64,000 nucleotides of DNA from Epiperipatus broadwayi (Eukaryota > Onychophora > Udeonychophora > Euonychophora > Peripatidae), in assembly GCA_028023455.1 (NCBI GenBank), contig JAQFVV010006215.1:4757230-4821229 (forward strand), in the 5' to 3' direction. The first letter of the stretch is position 1. Each line of letters starts with the position of its first letter. The notes under the pieces are model-generated. The model searched no databases, was not told where the DNA came from, and worked only from the letters and a program-made list of their open reading frames with translations. The position numbers and the translations under genes are program-made. Below are positions 34,201 through 45,960 of the stretch, piece by piece.

Positions 34201-36037
34201 TTTCTTGAAAACCGTTCATATTAAAGCTAAAAAAAAATGTTTATTATTTCTTCTTCAGTCACTTAATGTTCTATTTTAAGGCAAAACAATTATTGCTCTG
34301 TTTAATAAATATTCCTGGATGACAATCCTTGGTTTTTTATAATATTTCATACAATTATTAATTATGATATCAATTAATCCCGTAAAGAAAACGTCTACAT
34401 ATTCTTTTCTAATATTTTCTGCTAATATTTTCTCCCGCGCGACTTTTACGATGCATCTTCAAGGTACTTTTATTTAAATATTCAATAAAACTTTTCTGTT
34501 TCCATGGATCCATTTTATTAAGTATATTAGATTTATATATTTTCCAATTTCTCTTAGAGAAAGTTTTTCTGTTCTTTTTTTTTTTTCATAAAAAACATAA
34601 TGACTCTTTCATATTATTATTTGGTAAATTTTCCTTTCTTTTAAAGTTCTGGTAACTATATACTTTGTAATGTTTCCTTTAAAAAGGACAAACATTTTTT
34701 TCTCATTATAACTTTTACATAATTCTTTATAATATACAGCATCTTAATTTTTTTTTTCATAGAGAAGAATAAAAAAAAACTTTAGAGTAGCCTTATAAAT
34801 TTGTGCGTCATAATTTTTCCTGACGACAAATAACTTCTCTTTTAAGTTTCCGTATAGTGTCCAAATTATATTCCTCTGAATTACAATAATAAGTTTCTGG
34901 TTGAGCATAAATAAAGCTGTATCGAGGCACTTTACAAATATTTTTCCTTTAGCAATATTTTTAGGTATTTTTTCCTTTAGTACTTCCATTTTTACTGCAA
35001 GGTTTTGGCTAAACTTGAATAAAATCACTGGCAAGAAAACTTTTAAAAATTAGCCCTTCATGTAAAGGCAGTCAAAATATTATATGTTAAAAAAAAAACT
35101 TTTAAAATAAATACAAATTTTAAAATTATATCACTTTTCTAGCTTACGGTCTTATCCAGCTAAAAAATATGTTACTCCCTCCTTCACTTACACATTACTT
35201 TCTCCCGCTTCGTCTAATTCTTATATTTTGTCTGCTAAATTACCTTCGTTGATTGGTTAATGACTTTTAGCGCGAACAAATTTACACATTTTAGTTTTAT
35301 AATAGATTAAGCCCTTTAAAATAAAGAATTTATGACATCATGTCTTAAATATTATTTAGAATAGTATTTTTAAATTCAATTATAGTTTTATCAAAATCAT
35401 TTAAACTTTAAAATAATTATTAAAACAATATTTAATATTTCAACTTTTACTTTACGGATCGATAGCAATTATATTTAGTTTCATAATTCACAAACTTTAT
35501 TATTATTCTAACAAGCGTGTGTGTGAAGGTATATAATATACAGTCACATGATTACTAACTTTATCAGATGATTTTTAATTTATGTCTCGGTCTAAATTAC
35601 CAAAACTGATATATTTTATAAAAAATTTGGAAAATAATTTAAAATTGTAGAACTAAATATAATTCTCATCATCCTAAAGTTTATTTTAAAATATACTAGA
35701 TTAAATTTGAATATTAATTATAATTATAATATTACATATAGCGTTTATTTAATTTATTAGTTTTAAAATATTACAATTGGATTGTTAATATACTTTTAAC
35801 TATTTATAGCTGTATTATTTTATATGGCCAGCTTTTACAACCATATGCAAGGATATAATTAAGCTTTATTTAACTGTTCCTTTTAAAATAATCCATTACA
35901 CTTTTATATATCAGGTATTTTCAGCCTTAAATTGTACTATAAAATCTAATTATCCTACTATTATTTATATATCATACAAACATATCTTAAAATTTAAAAT
36001 TTTTTAGCAATTGACCATTCTACCTTATTCTGACCTA
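31291..36037. other. unassigned; CpG-richer block, possible decayed minus-strand ORF
   Basis: By eye CG dinucleotides are clearly more frequent (for example 31485, 32063, 32318, 33968, 34437, 35275) than in the first 31 kb. No gene model can be supported. A minus-strand frame of 96 codons (35034-34744) and readable basic peptide in the same direction at about 34250-34560 could be pieces of one degraded protein, but no domain is recognised. Confidence 0.3.
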
Positions 36038-36261
36038 TAGATAAGGGCACAATATATATGATAATATCTGTAATATAGTCATATAATCATAACACATAAA
36101 AATAACATAAAAAAGCTCTTTTCAGCAAATTTTAAATTTTTGCCCTTTTCAATATGTCATAATTACAAAAATAACCTATTTTGCATACATAGTGACATCT
36201 AACTGCTCTATATAAAATTAACACTCCTATAATTACTTAAATATCTTTATAATAACAAATA

Positions 36262-36777
36262 TTATACAACTCTCCATTCATTTTTCATTATCCAATTATT
36301 AGTTAAATGAATTGATGTTTTATAAATGTTCATACAATTATTTCTGTTATAATCAATGTAACTGGTTTCATATATCTTCCTTCTCTTAATTTCTTTAATA
36401 TAATTTAATGGACTTATATTCTTAACACAATCTATTCTATGTCCATATTTTAAGTAGTGAACATATAATGCAGATCTCTCATCTCTTCTATTAATAGCAT
36501 TATTATGTTCTTTAGCCCTTTCTTCTAATTGTTTTGCTGTATGTCCATAATAAACCATACTGCAAACCCCACAAGTAATTTTATATACTATACCCTTTTT
36601 ATATTTTATATTATCTTTTATTTTATAATTCCCTACCAATATATCAAGATTTTTACTGTTTGACCATCCTATTTTAATATTTTTATCTATGTAATTTTTA
36701 TTTTTTAATAATGTATTATAAATTTTAGGAACATAAGAAAGTTTTACCCATTTTGGTTCACTATTATTACTACACAA
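36262..36777 (-). pseudogene. PLE C-terminal domain with GIY-YIG endonuclease, left arm
   Basis: 171 codons without a stop. A linker (PKWVKLSYVPKIYNTLL) is followed by the GIY-YIG nuclease: GIVYKITCGVCSMVYYGHT (GIY and YxG strands with the CxxC typical of PLE nucleases), QLEERAKEH with the catalytic-type Arg, and KIYETSYID with the likely metal-binding Glu. In PLEs this domain nicks the target DNA to prime reverse transcription. The upstream RT domain is absent, so this is the 3' fragment of a longer ORF. It is open because it is young, not because it is a gene by itself. It differs from the right arm by about one residue (KRRKIY versus NRRKIY). Confidence 0.85.
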
Positions 36778-36829
36778 ATTATTTTGTTTATAATTAAAGA
36801 ATATATTTCTAGTTATATACTAGTTATGG

Positions 36830-37700
36830 CAGTGCTGCAAGAAGTATTTTGTGGATTAAAATGGGAAACTAAAGGAGTGAAAGTAAATGCAGATTATTTA
36901 AGTCATTTAGATTTCGCAGATGATGTAGTTGTTTTTGCAAATAATGCTTCCGAGCTGCAGGAAATGTTGCAGGAGTTATCAGATGAAAGTAGGAAAGTAG
37001 GACTAAAGATAAATGTTAAAAAGACTAAAGTAATGTTTAATCGATTTGCTCAAAATATGAAAATAAAGATTGATTATGATGAATTAGAAGAAGTTAAGAG
37101 TTACAAATACCTTGGTCAGATTATTAATACAGATGGAAACATAATAGAGGAAATTAATCATAGAATTAAACTTGGTTGGAGTGCTTTTGGTAGAAATAAC
37201 TTGATATTAAAAGGAAATATGCCTATGTGTTTGAAAAGAAAGGTTTTTAACAAATGTGTTTTACCAGTTCTTACTTATGGATCTGAGACTTGGACACTTA
37301 ATAGAAGATCAATACAGAGACTTCAGACCACTCAAAGAAGTATGGAGAGATGTATGTTGGGAGTAACAAGAAGAGATCGAAAATGCAATGTATGGGTAAG
37401 AGAACAAACAGGTGTTACTGACCTCATTGAAAAAATTAAAAGATTGAAGTGGAGTTGGGCTGGACATATTGCTAAAAGAGATGATAATAGATGGACAATT
37501 GAAATTTTAAACTGGATTCCAAGAGATTGTAAAAGACCCAGAAGGAGATCACATGTAAGATGGATGGATGAAATAAGAAAATGTGTAGGGGTGATGTGGA
37601 GAAGAGAAGCTGATGATCGGAGAGGATGGATTAAACTTGGAGAGACCTTCATCCTGCAGTGGATTGATAATGGTTGATAATGATGATGATGATGATGATG
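36830..37700 (+). mobile_element. 5'-truncated RTE/BovB-like LINE with 11-bp TSD
   Basis: ACTAGTTATGG stands at 36819-36829 and 37701-37711, exactly at both ends. The insert is 871 bp: the 3' end of an RTE ORF2, a stop, almost no 3' UTR, and a (GAT)n tail (about 37679-37700), which is how RTE-clade LINEs end. Heavy 5' truncation is normal for target-primed reverse transcription. It sits at the junction of the two PLE arms. Confidence 0.9.
36832..37677 (+). pseudogene. RTE reverse transcriptase C-terminal half
   Basis: About 281 codons open to the stop at 37675-37677. Starts inside the RT palm: LSHLDFADDVVVFA holds the catalytic F-A-D-D box. Next come SELQEMLQELSDESRKVGLK, the KTKVMFN motif, SYKYLGQIINTDG, VLTYGSETWTL (thumb), and a basic tail with SWAGHIAKRDDNRWT and VRWMDEIRK typical of RTE/BovB proteins. 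The endonuclease and N-terminal RT motifs are missing by truncation. No internal stop, so this is the youngest LINE copy in the window. Confidence 0.85.
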
Positions 37701-37712
37701 ACTAGTTATGGA

Positions 37713-38279
37713 TATAACCCTAAAAATATTAGAAATATATTCTTTAATTATAAACAAAATAATTTGGGTAGTAATAATAGTGAACCAAAATGGGTAAAAC
37801 TTTCTTATGTTCCTAAAATTTATAATACATTATTAAAAAATAAAAATTACATAGATAAAAATATTAAAATAGGATGGTCAAACAGTAAAAATCTTGATAT
37901 ATTGGTAGGGAATTATAAAATAAAAGATAATATAAAATATAAAAAGGGTATAGTATATAAAATTACTTGTGGGGTTTGCAGTATGGTTTATTATGGACAT
38001 ACAGCAAAACAATTAGAAGAAAGGGCTAAAGAACATAATAATGCTATTAATAGAAGAGATGAGAGATCTGCATTATATGTTCACTACTTAAAATATGGAC
38101 ATAGAATAGATTGTGTTAAGAATATAAGTCCATTAAATTATATTAAAGAAATTAATAGAAGGAAGATATATGAAACCAGTTACATTGATTATAACAGAAA
38201 TAATTGTATGAACATTTATAAAACGTCAATTCATTTAACTAATAATTGGATAATGAAAAATGAATGGAGAGTTGTATAA
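37713..38279 (+). pseudogene. PLE C-terminal domain with GIY-YIG endonuclease, right arm
   Basis: Plus-strand twin of the left-arm ORF, extending about 18 codons further 5' (NPKNIRNIFFNYK). The open frame formally runs back into the LINE tail, but element coding starts at about 37713. Same GIY-YIG signature (GIVYKI, VYYGHT, QLEERAKEH) and stop TAA at 38277-38279. High identity with the left arm implies that both were made in one insertion or have been homogenised. Confidence 0.85.
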
Positions 38280-38475
38280 TATTTGTTATTATAAAGATAT
38301 TTAAGTAATTATAGGCATGTTTAATTTTATATAGAGCCATTAGATGTCACTATGTATGCAATATAGGTTATTTTTGTAATTACGACATATTGAAAAGGGC
38401 AAAAATTTAAAATTTGCCGAAAAGAGCTTTTTTATGTTCTTTTTGTGTTATGATAATATGATTATATTACAGATA

Positions 38476-38478
38476 TTG

Positions 38479-38511
<33 letters not shown>
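38476..38511. repeat. (AT)n microsatellite at PLE end
   Basis: Pure AT run directly after the PLE 3' end in the right arm. Confidence 0.85.
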
Positions 38512-38518
<7 letters not shown>

Positions 38519-38523
38519 GATAA

Positions 38524-41216
38524 AGATATTTTATTATATCTAAGATTTATTTTTAATAAGATCATTATGTTGTTCCCACAATGAGAACATTTAAACCTTA
38601 AATATGACTTACCAATTCTGTGATGGAATAAATGCTAAATGAAGTGTATATCTCTTATTGAGGCTCAAAATATAATTTTAATATATAAAATAAATGTTTA
38701 TTGTTTTATGTTTCATAATATTGGCAAAGCTCCCATCAAAAACAATCTATAATCTACACTCTAAATATTAAAGAGTGCAACAGAAGAGAAAGATAGCATT
38801 CTTCAGAACTAACTACAATATTAATTGGCAAAAATAAAGTCAGCAGTATACCAAACATAACTTAACACAAAATACATGCTACAATACATTTATGATTTAA
38901 ATATAAATAAAACAATACAAAATAAGTAATAGCATGAACTCAAAAGAAAGTGCCTACATTTGAAGGCAATAAATATGGTAAGACATAATGTCTAAACAAA
39001 AAAATGAGAGCTTCAAAAATATAATAGGGACAATAATAATTGCCCTAAATAAAGCATTTTATGCTTAATATGAGACATAAAATATATAACTCACAGAATA
39101 TACTATAATAAGAGAGAAACAAAGTGCCAATCTCTTTATAAAACATGCTAACAAAATAAATATCCACAAGAGGGAGATAAAGTTACAATCTTTTGAAAAA
39201 TACAATGGCAAAATAAGTATGTACAATTAAAAACAAGAGAGAGAGAGAGAGACAATTTACAATCTTTTAAATAAATACTGCAATAATCAACTGATGTGTA
39301 AAACCAATAATGTAAAATTATATGCCAAATCTGGTTTAATAAAAGCATGGCCTAAAATAGGCAACAAGAGTATACACCAACTTCACCTTGTTCAGCAATA
39401 GACATATATGTAAAAATAAATAACTCATGATGCAGCACAAATGACATTTTAAAAATATAGTGTTATAGAAAAGTAAATATTCTGTGAACTTCTATATAAT
39501 TCAGCTTACAAATAATGCATAAAACATATCAGATAAAATGCATAAAATAAATGAAATAAAATATATGATAATTATAATAGCATAATATTAAAACTAAAAT
39601 TATACCCAGATTAACGAAATAAAATAAAAGACCTTTCTGAATGTTCTACCATTCAACAGTATACAGTCTCTGTAATTACCATTCTGCAAATGCTAACAAT
39701 TTCTTCTACTTGTTGAAACTCAGCAAACTTAAATTATTGGTACAGCATTCAAATATTTCTAGTAAGCAATACATTTTTTCGTGAACACAAGCACAAAATA
39801 CATTAATGGCTTCAAATTTAATGAAGAGTATTTCAAATAAAGAGCAGATATTATCTTTATAGATGCATCTGCAATATTTTGTATGAATTTATTACTTCTT
39901 ATTATCTCCTTTTTAAAAACACATATTGAGGGTAATACACGAGGAACATTTCTTTTGACATAATACAAATTTCATTGTAGAACAGATTTCATATTAATAA
40001 TAATAATAACAATAACATATAGTAGAGCATATTTATAATGAAACTGGTGAGCATATGATAAACAATAAAAATCATAACTCTGGATTATCTGTTTTATTCA
40101 CATAGGATGCATTTTGTTCCAATCATTATACAAGCAATAATTTAAGAATAATAGTAATAACTTCAAATAAATATTCTATTTTTAGATTATTTTAAAAGAA
40201 CAGTCATATAATAAATTTTCAGAACAATAGAGTAAGCCCACAATCTTAATTTCACTGAATTAGGAAATATCTTTCCTGACTGTAGTTTAAAGTAGAGATA
40301 AAATGAAGTTTTTTGCAAAATAGTAATCTCTATCCCTCCCACTGTGTGGCACTAATGATAAGCAAATAAATGTTATTTTAAAATTCAGGTAAGAAATTTA
40401 TAAAATTTCCATTATCATTAAGCAGGCTCTTCTATCTTAAATTAAATAGTCTATTCATGCAAAGATTAACAATTCCAAAGAAAACTATTTTTTGAAAAAA
40501 TTTAAAATAAAAACATTTTTTTAAACATATGTTGCTGAAGAATATTCAAACGTTTTAAAGTTCTCCTTCATCCTTCTCTTATATCCAACAGTAAGAGAGT
40601 GAATAAGATATTTCATTTATATGGTCAGCCATATGTGCATACATCAAATGTAAAGATAAATGAGAGAATTATGTAAAAAAATCATCTTATGAAAGACTCC
40701 ATAATCTTCTGATGATCATGGTATCCTTTGGACGTCAACTCTTATGAATTGAAGTGATATAAGTTAATAATAATAATAGGAGTGCAACTACACATGTTTG
40801 TATATCAAAGCTAATTTGAATTACAATATTGTTTTTCTCATCATTTGTAAATATTATACAATCATAAAAATAATAATGATGATCAAATCTAATCATTTTA
40901 TTTGTAAGTGAATTGCAATTCATTCCTCTAATACTAATCTTATTATATTTTGAGATGCATCATATATCATACCAGTATTATTTGTACATACATAGAATAA
41001 AAATCTATTTACTCTAGGTCCCACATTTTTAATGGAAAGGCTATTCTTACAAACATATTTGAAACTTTCTATAAATATTATTGCATTTTTTTTTGCTATT
41101 AGTTTTAGTTGCTAGTTGAATACAAAGCACAGGTATTTCTTACATGCATCACCCAGGTAAAACCTTCCTTTAACTTATTAAATATATATTATGGTGATTA
41201 TATATACATATATAAA
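38524..41216. other. unassigned AT-rich stretch
   Basis: No gene recognised. A (GA)n run lies near 39236-39252. Confidence 0.5.
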
Positions 41217-41430
41217 TATACAAATACTAAGCATTAATCACCCCACATGGTTAAGAAATCCAGTACCGCCCTCTGTAAACTAATATATAAATACGTTAGA
41301 GTTCGTATTTCAAAATAGCCAGCTCAAAATTTTGAAATAGGAACTCTAATGTATTTATATATTAGTTCACAGAGGGCGATATTGGATTTCTTAACCATGT
41401 GGGGTGATTTAATGCTTAATATTTGTATAT
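41217..41430. repeat. fold-back repeat, about 214 bp
   Basis: Long, nearly perfect inverted arms of about 90 bp: CACCCCACATGGTTAAGAAA...CGCCCTCTGT against ACAGAGGGCG...TTTCTTAACCATGTGGGGTG, with matching outer TAAGCATTAA/TTAATGCTTA. The small centre is AAAATAGCCAGCTCAAAATTTTG. The high arm identity suggests a young MITE or a hairpin RNA locus. Confidence 0.8.
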
Positions 41431-43519
41431 TTATTTCAGTATAGCGTTATGCACTGGGATTATTTTATATATAAATGTAAGAAAATACACATTCTTAGAA
41501 ACAATTAAAATTTTATTTCAATAAAAATTAATATCATCAAAATATATAATTAAATACTATTTCCAATAAAAAAAATTAAATAGATATATTTGCTAAAGAT
41601 ATTCAACTTTTTTTTTTAGCAATTATAAGACTGGGTTTAAATATATTATGGACTATTCATTAATTTGTAATAAAGCATTCAATTTGTTCTGAGAGTATTT
41701 AAATTAATGCTTTTTATTTCTCTAGCAAAATTTATAAGGAAAAAATAAAAATACAAGTCTATGATTGGAATGTAATAATATAAAAATAATAATTACTTTT
41801 TAATTATATAACAATAATCATAAATTTAAATGTTTCAGAAATTAAATTAAATAAATTCTTACCAGTATATTGATTTGGTGTTTATGCATATTTATAGTTA
41901 TAGATTCATAATATAGCTATATCTTATCTTTAAACTGTACGTAGCAAATCTTGAAGGTTTAATTTTTCGAAATAGACAAAATATTATTTGAATTCTAGCA
42001 TATCGGACTTGTTTTAATTTAGATTAATATACCAGGCAGTCAGAAAGGCATCAGAATATTATTACAGAGCTGTGTAAATTTGTTACAATACAATATCATT
42101 GCCTTTTTGATAAATTACACATTGTGAGCCAATGTTTAGCATAATTCTAGGAGCCTCTAACTAGTTATCCTATTCACCATAACACTTCAATAAGGGATTC
42201 TGCAGCTTTGAGTGCAGAATATATAAAAAGTACTTTTGGAAAGTTAACTTGATATTTTTCCATCATCATAATCAGTATCCAATATTAGAGTCAACCAACA
42301 ATTTTATGGTCATTTCTGTAGGATTCTTTTTTACTTATGACTTTACTGAATTTCAGTTTAATATCATGACTCGATTTCACATCTTAGTAATAACTGCTCC
42401 AAAACTCTTCAATTGTTTTCCAGTTTCATAAACAATATTCTTTTATATTTACATATAATCTATCTGATGGCCAATAGTATATTTTCAATACTTCAAACAC
42501 TAGACTACCCATCTGCTAAGGACATTGGTCACAACATCTTAATACTGATAAGAATTTCAATCCTCTTCACCAAAAGAGTTAATTATCTCATACTTTAATT
42601 ACTTATGCTTTTAACTTCAGTGTGACCTTTGAGGTTTTCAACAGCATATATGAAAGCCTTAATCTATATGTATGAAAATGAGAATTAGACAAATCAAACT
42701 TTATTTTACATAATACAATTCGTATAACTCAAAAATATTGCAATCCTCTCTGCATTTAAACTACAATAGGTTGGTTTAGTGCTATCTAAGAACAGACTTT
42801 AAAACAATAAATCAAGTTTGTTATTTTTATTTTAAATTGGAATCTTATGAATAAATTTAAAAATAACCAATACTCTCACCTCATTATAAAAATTTAACCA
42901 TTATGGATTAACATACAGGCTACTAAAATAATTAATATCAACATACTATTCTTTAATTAAACACATATTCAGTACACATGCTATATATTATTCATATTCA
43001 TTTAATTTTATTTTAATTCTTTTAAAGTCATGACACCATAACATTCATATTCTTAATTTTTATTTAATTTATTAAATCTTGATGATTTGCCTAACTTTTT
43101 ATTACTTTGCATATTTTTTATACATAGTCATTGTGACTTCCTTCTCAACAGTTATAGAATTATGTAACTATTCTACTATTAGTTATGTTATGCTTGCTAT
43201 TCCTGATTGATATGTTGGCATTGTATTATTCTCTCTGATAGATCAATGAATCAATTATAAAGAAAGCAAGCTTCAATTGAGATATAACCTGCTATTGCTT
43301 CATAAGTTTGAAAATGAAAGAAATAAAAGATATGCATTTAATAAAGGGATAGTTTATTTGGCAAAAAAGACTTTACATGTGCCAAACTTTCAGCATATTG
43401 TAAGGAAGTGAAGCAAATGAAAAGCTTTGCATATGTAATTGTTTTTAGTAGTTGTTATTGACTTAATGAAAAATAATATATATATAATATAAATAAAATG
43501 GCTGTTAATTAAAACAAGA
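41431..43519. other. unassigned AT-rich stretch
   Basis: No feature recognised. C is visibly commoner than G on the plus strand around 42.2-43.2 kb. Confidence 0.45.
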
Positions 43520-43818
43520 TTGTAATTATAATAAATTTAACAGTAATAAACTATTATAAACAGTCTTTAAATCTGCAAAAGTACTTTCAGTTAATTTCTT
43601 AAACCTGACTCAACTGCCATTAAATTAAAAAAAACAACATTAATATATGGGATACATGGGATTTGAATTGATGATGTTTATTTCCGCTTTGTTTTTGTTT
43701 TTTTAATTTAATGGCAGTTGAGGCAGGTTTAAGAAATTAACCAAAGTACACCTGCATATTTAAAGACTGTTTATAATAGTTTATTACCATTAAATTTATT
43801 ATTTTTATTATAATTATA
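43520..43818. repeat. fold-back repeat, about 300 bp
   Basis: Inverted arms of about 115 bp: AAACTATTATAAACAGTCTTT / AAAGACTGTTTATAATAGTTT, then TTAATTTCTTAAACCTG / CAGGTTTAAGAAATTAA and CAACTGCCATTAAATTAA / TTAATTTAATGGCAGTTG. The unique centre is about 85 bp. It lies where the plus-strand C/G bias appears to flip. Confidence 0.8.
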
Positions 43819-45837
43819 TATATATTGTGCCCTTATACTTGGTGTAGATAGTTTACGTAGGGTTTGAAGAGTAATTATTTTTAAAAAAATTTAAATTTAC
43901 GTTATTTTCTAATATGTAATTGTGATTTTGTAGATAGTATGAGTTCAAGCTCTGTAAATAAAAGTCAGGAAAGAGGTATTAAATAGTTTAAAGTCATTTT
44001 AAGATAAATTAAGTAATAAAATAATATAATATATTATTTAAAAGATGAGATTAATTTTTATTTACTATATTCAAAAGATACTATAATAATATAATAGTTT
44101 AATTATAATAATAAATATTTTATATAATGTGTTTAAAATAATTATTTTGTTAAAAAATTATTTAGCATTAATGTAGAATGTTCTGAAAGTGTCACATGGT
44201 TTAAGGTATTTGTATAAGCTTTTGTGGTTGTAGACAAAAATCTTGATTTCTAGTTTGTTAATAAAATTAGACACATTTAAGCTGTTGCAAAATAATGTTT
44301 AAAAAAAATTATTATTATAGTTTAAATATAAAAATTTTACTTTAAAAATTAATATTTTAGAATTATAAAAATGTTTTAGATTGTTTAGCAAGGGGATTAA
44401 ATAATTCTGATATAATATTTAATAAATGATGAGTCATAGTTTTAAAGCTTGAAATAAAGATGAAATTGATTTAGTTCATGTAAATTAGCAAGTATTTTAA
44501 AATCAGAATTAGCCAATGAAATCACTAGATTAAATCAGTATAAAAGGAGAAGTTCAATCAAGTCTTGACAGTGCAATGTTAATAAGTTTATAATTAATAT
44601 TTTTTCTAATTGTTTAAAAATAATACTTTTTTATAATCATTATTATTTTCTAATTTTAAAAGTGTTAGAAATATAAGTTAGTATCTATTTTAAATAATGA
44701 TTGAATAAAAAACCAATAGTTCCCTATCAGAGAATTTTACTTGAAACCTAATTTAAAAATACAATGATTTTTATGGAAGATGATAAGTTATTTAAGAGTT
44801 GCAACAATGTGTACCAAATGCCAATGAGAATTTTACAACAGGACTGAAGAAGACTTCATATTATGTAATGACTTTGAATTTTATATAACTAATATGCTCA
44901 GCGGGAATAAACATTTATTTTTAATAACTTTATTTTGTTATAATAAATCTAAATTTTCAAGGAAATTTAAGTTTACAAATAGGAAATGAATGTTTATGAA
45001 AAATCATTCTCATAGTATTATTAAGTTTAATATAAGGAAAAAGAAAATATTTTGCATTTAAGTTAAAAGCTAAGTTAGAGATGTTTCTTATGATGTGCAA
45101 GGATGATTGTTTTGTTACATGAATGCAAATGGAACATCTTATATTTAATTTATCTTTAACACTTAATTTAAATGAAGTTTATATCTGAGAATGATGTATT
45201 TGAAAGAAAAATTGAAAAAACTGATTGTTGAATTTTTTTATACTTTTGAAAAGATTTTATTATAAAATCAATTTACAAACTATATGTTTTGAGATGACTT
45301 TCTTATTAAAATAAAGTAACTATAATGCATCTGTTTTAAAGATTTATATCATAACATTTAATTAATGCTTGGACAGTAAAGCTTTCATTTTATCTTAAAA
45401 AATAACTATTTGAAATATATGCATTTTTAAGAATAAAAGTCTTGAGCATTTTAAAGATATCTACCTTAGTGAATACAAAATATGAATGTCTGCTAAAAGT
45501 ATGTGATAAATGGATAAATTTTATGTTATATAATATTCTACTAATATTTTACTGATGAAATGCAAAGATGTACATATTATATATGAGTTATATTTATTGC
45601 GATATGTTTGTTATATAACTGTTGGAATTAATGAAAAATATATACATAGAAAATATATTATTCCACATAAAAATGGATCCTTAATTATAGTTTATTAAAA
45701 TATTGCATGCCTGGATAAATGTTCAGTAAAAAGACTGAAATATATACTTAGCTTCCCAGGATGACCAATATTTTTTCCAGATTTCACAGGATTTAATTTC
45801 TTTAGTTATATATTTCATTAAATAGCTCTGGGAAAGG
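43819..45837. other. unassigned, C-poor AT-rich stretch
   Basis: No gene recognised. G clearly exceeds C on the plus strand. Confidence 0.45.
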
Positions 45838-45847
45838 AGAATAACTT

Positions 45848-45950
45848 GTCAAGCATTGGTAGTAGAGTGGTCAGCACAGCTGCCTTACAAGTAGTTGACC
45901 CAGGTTCATGGGTTCACTCCCCAATCAATGCTTTGACACATGAAAAAAAA
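45848..45950 (+). mobile_element. tRNA-derived SINE with poly-A tail and 10-bp TSD
   Basis: AGAATAACTT at 45838-45847 and 45951-45960 flanks the insert. The body is about 95 bp: a box-A-like GGTAGTAGAGTGGTC, an anticodon-arm-like CTGCCTTACAAGTAG with TAC in the loop position (Val-like), a box-B-like GGGTTCACTCC, a 3' part CCAATCAATGC complementary to the 5' GCATTGG, then TGACACATG and an A tail. The broken acceptor stem, insertion in the T arm, tail and TSD show a retroposed SINE, not a working tRNA gene. A relative lies at 26236-26303. Confidence 0.8.
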
Positions 45951-45960
45951 AGAATAACTT

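Larger units (their letters stand above)
36038..38523. mobile_element. Penelope-like element, head-to-head pair of 5'-truncated copies, split by a LINE
   Basis: Left arm (minus, about 36050-36818) and right arm (plus, about 37712-38480) are near-identical inverted copies of the 3' end of a PLE. Each has the GIY-YIG ORF and about 200 bp of 3' non-coding sequence (ends near AATATCTGTAAT / ATTACAGATATT). TAGATAA occurs just outside both ends (36038-36044, 38517-38523) and may be the TSD. Head-to-head partial copies are typical of PLE insertions. The reverse transcriptase is missing in both arms. The RTE insertion at the junction is later. Confidence 0.85.

Noticed and set aside
34744-35034. 96-codon minus-strand ORF as a gene
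   Set aside because: No recognisable domain, Lys/Ile/Phe-rich as expected by chance here; kept only as a remark within the unassigned block.
37332-37757. Minus-strand ORF with a run of histidines
   Set aside because: Antisense of the LINE ORF; the His run is the complement of the (GAT)n LINE tail.
45848-45940. Functional tRNA-Val gene
   Set aside because: Acceptor stem incomplete, extra bases in the T-arm region, poly-A tail and TSD show a retroposed SINE.
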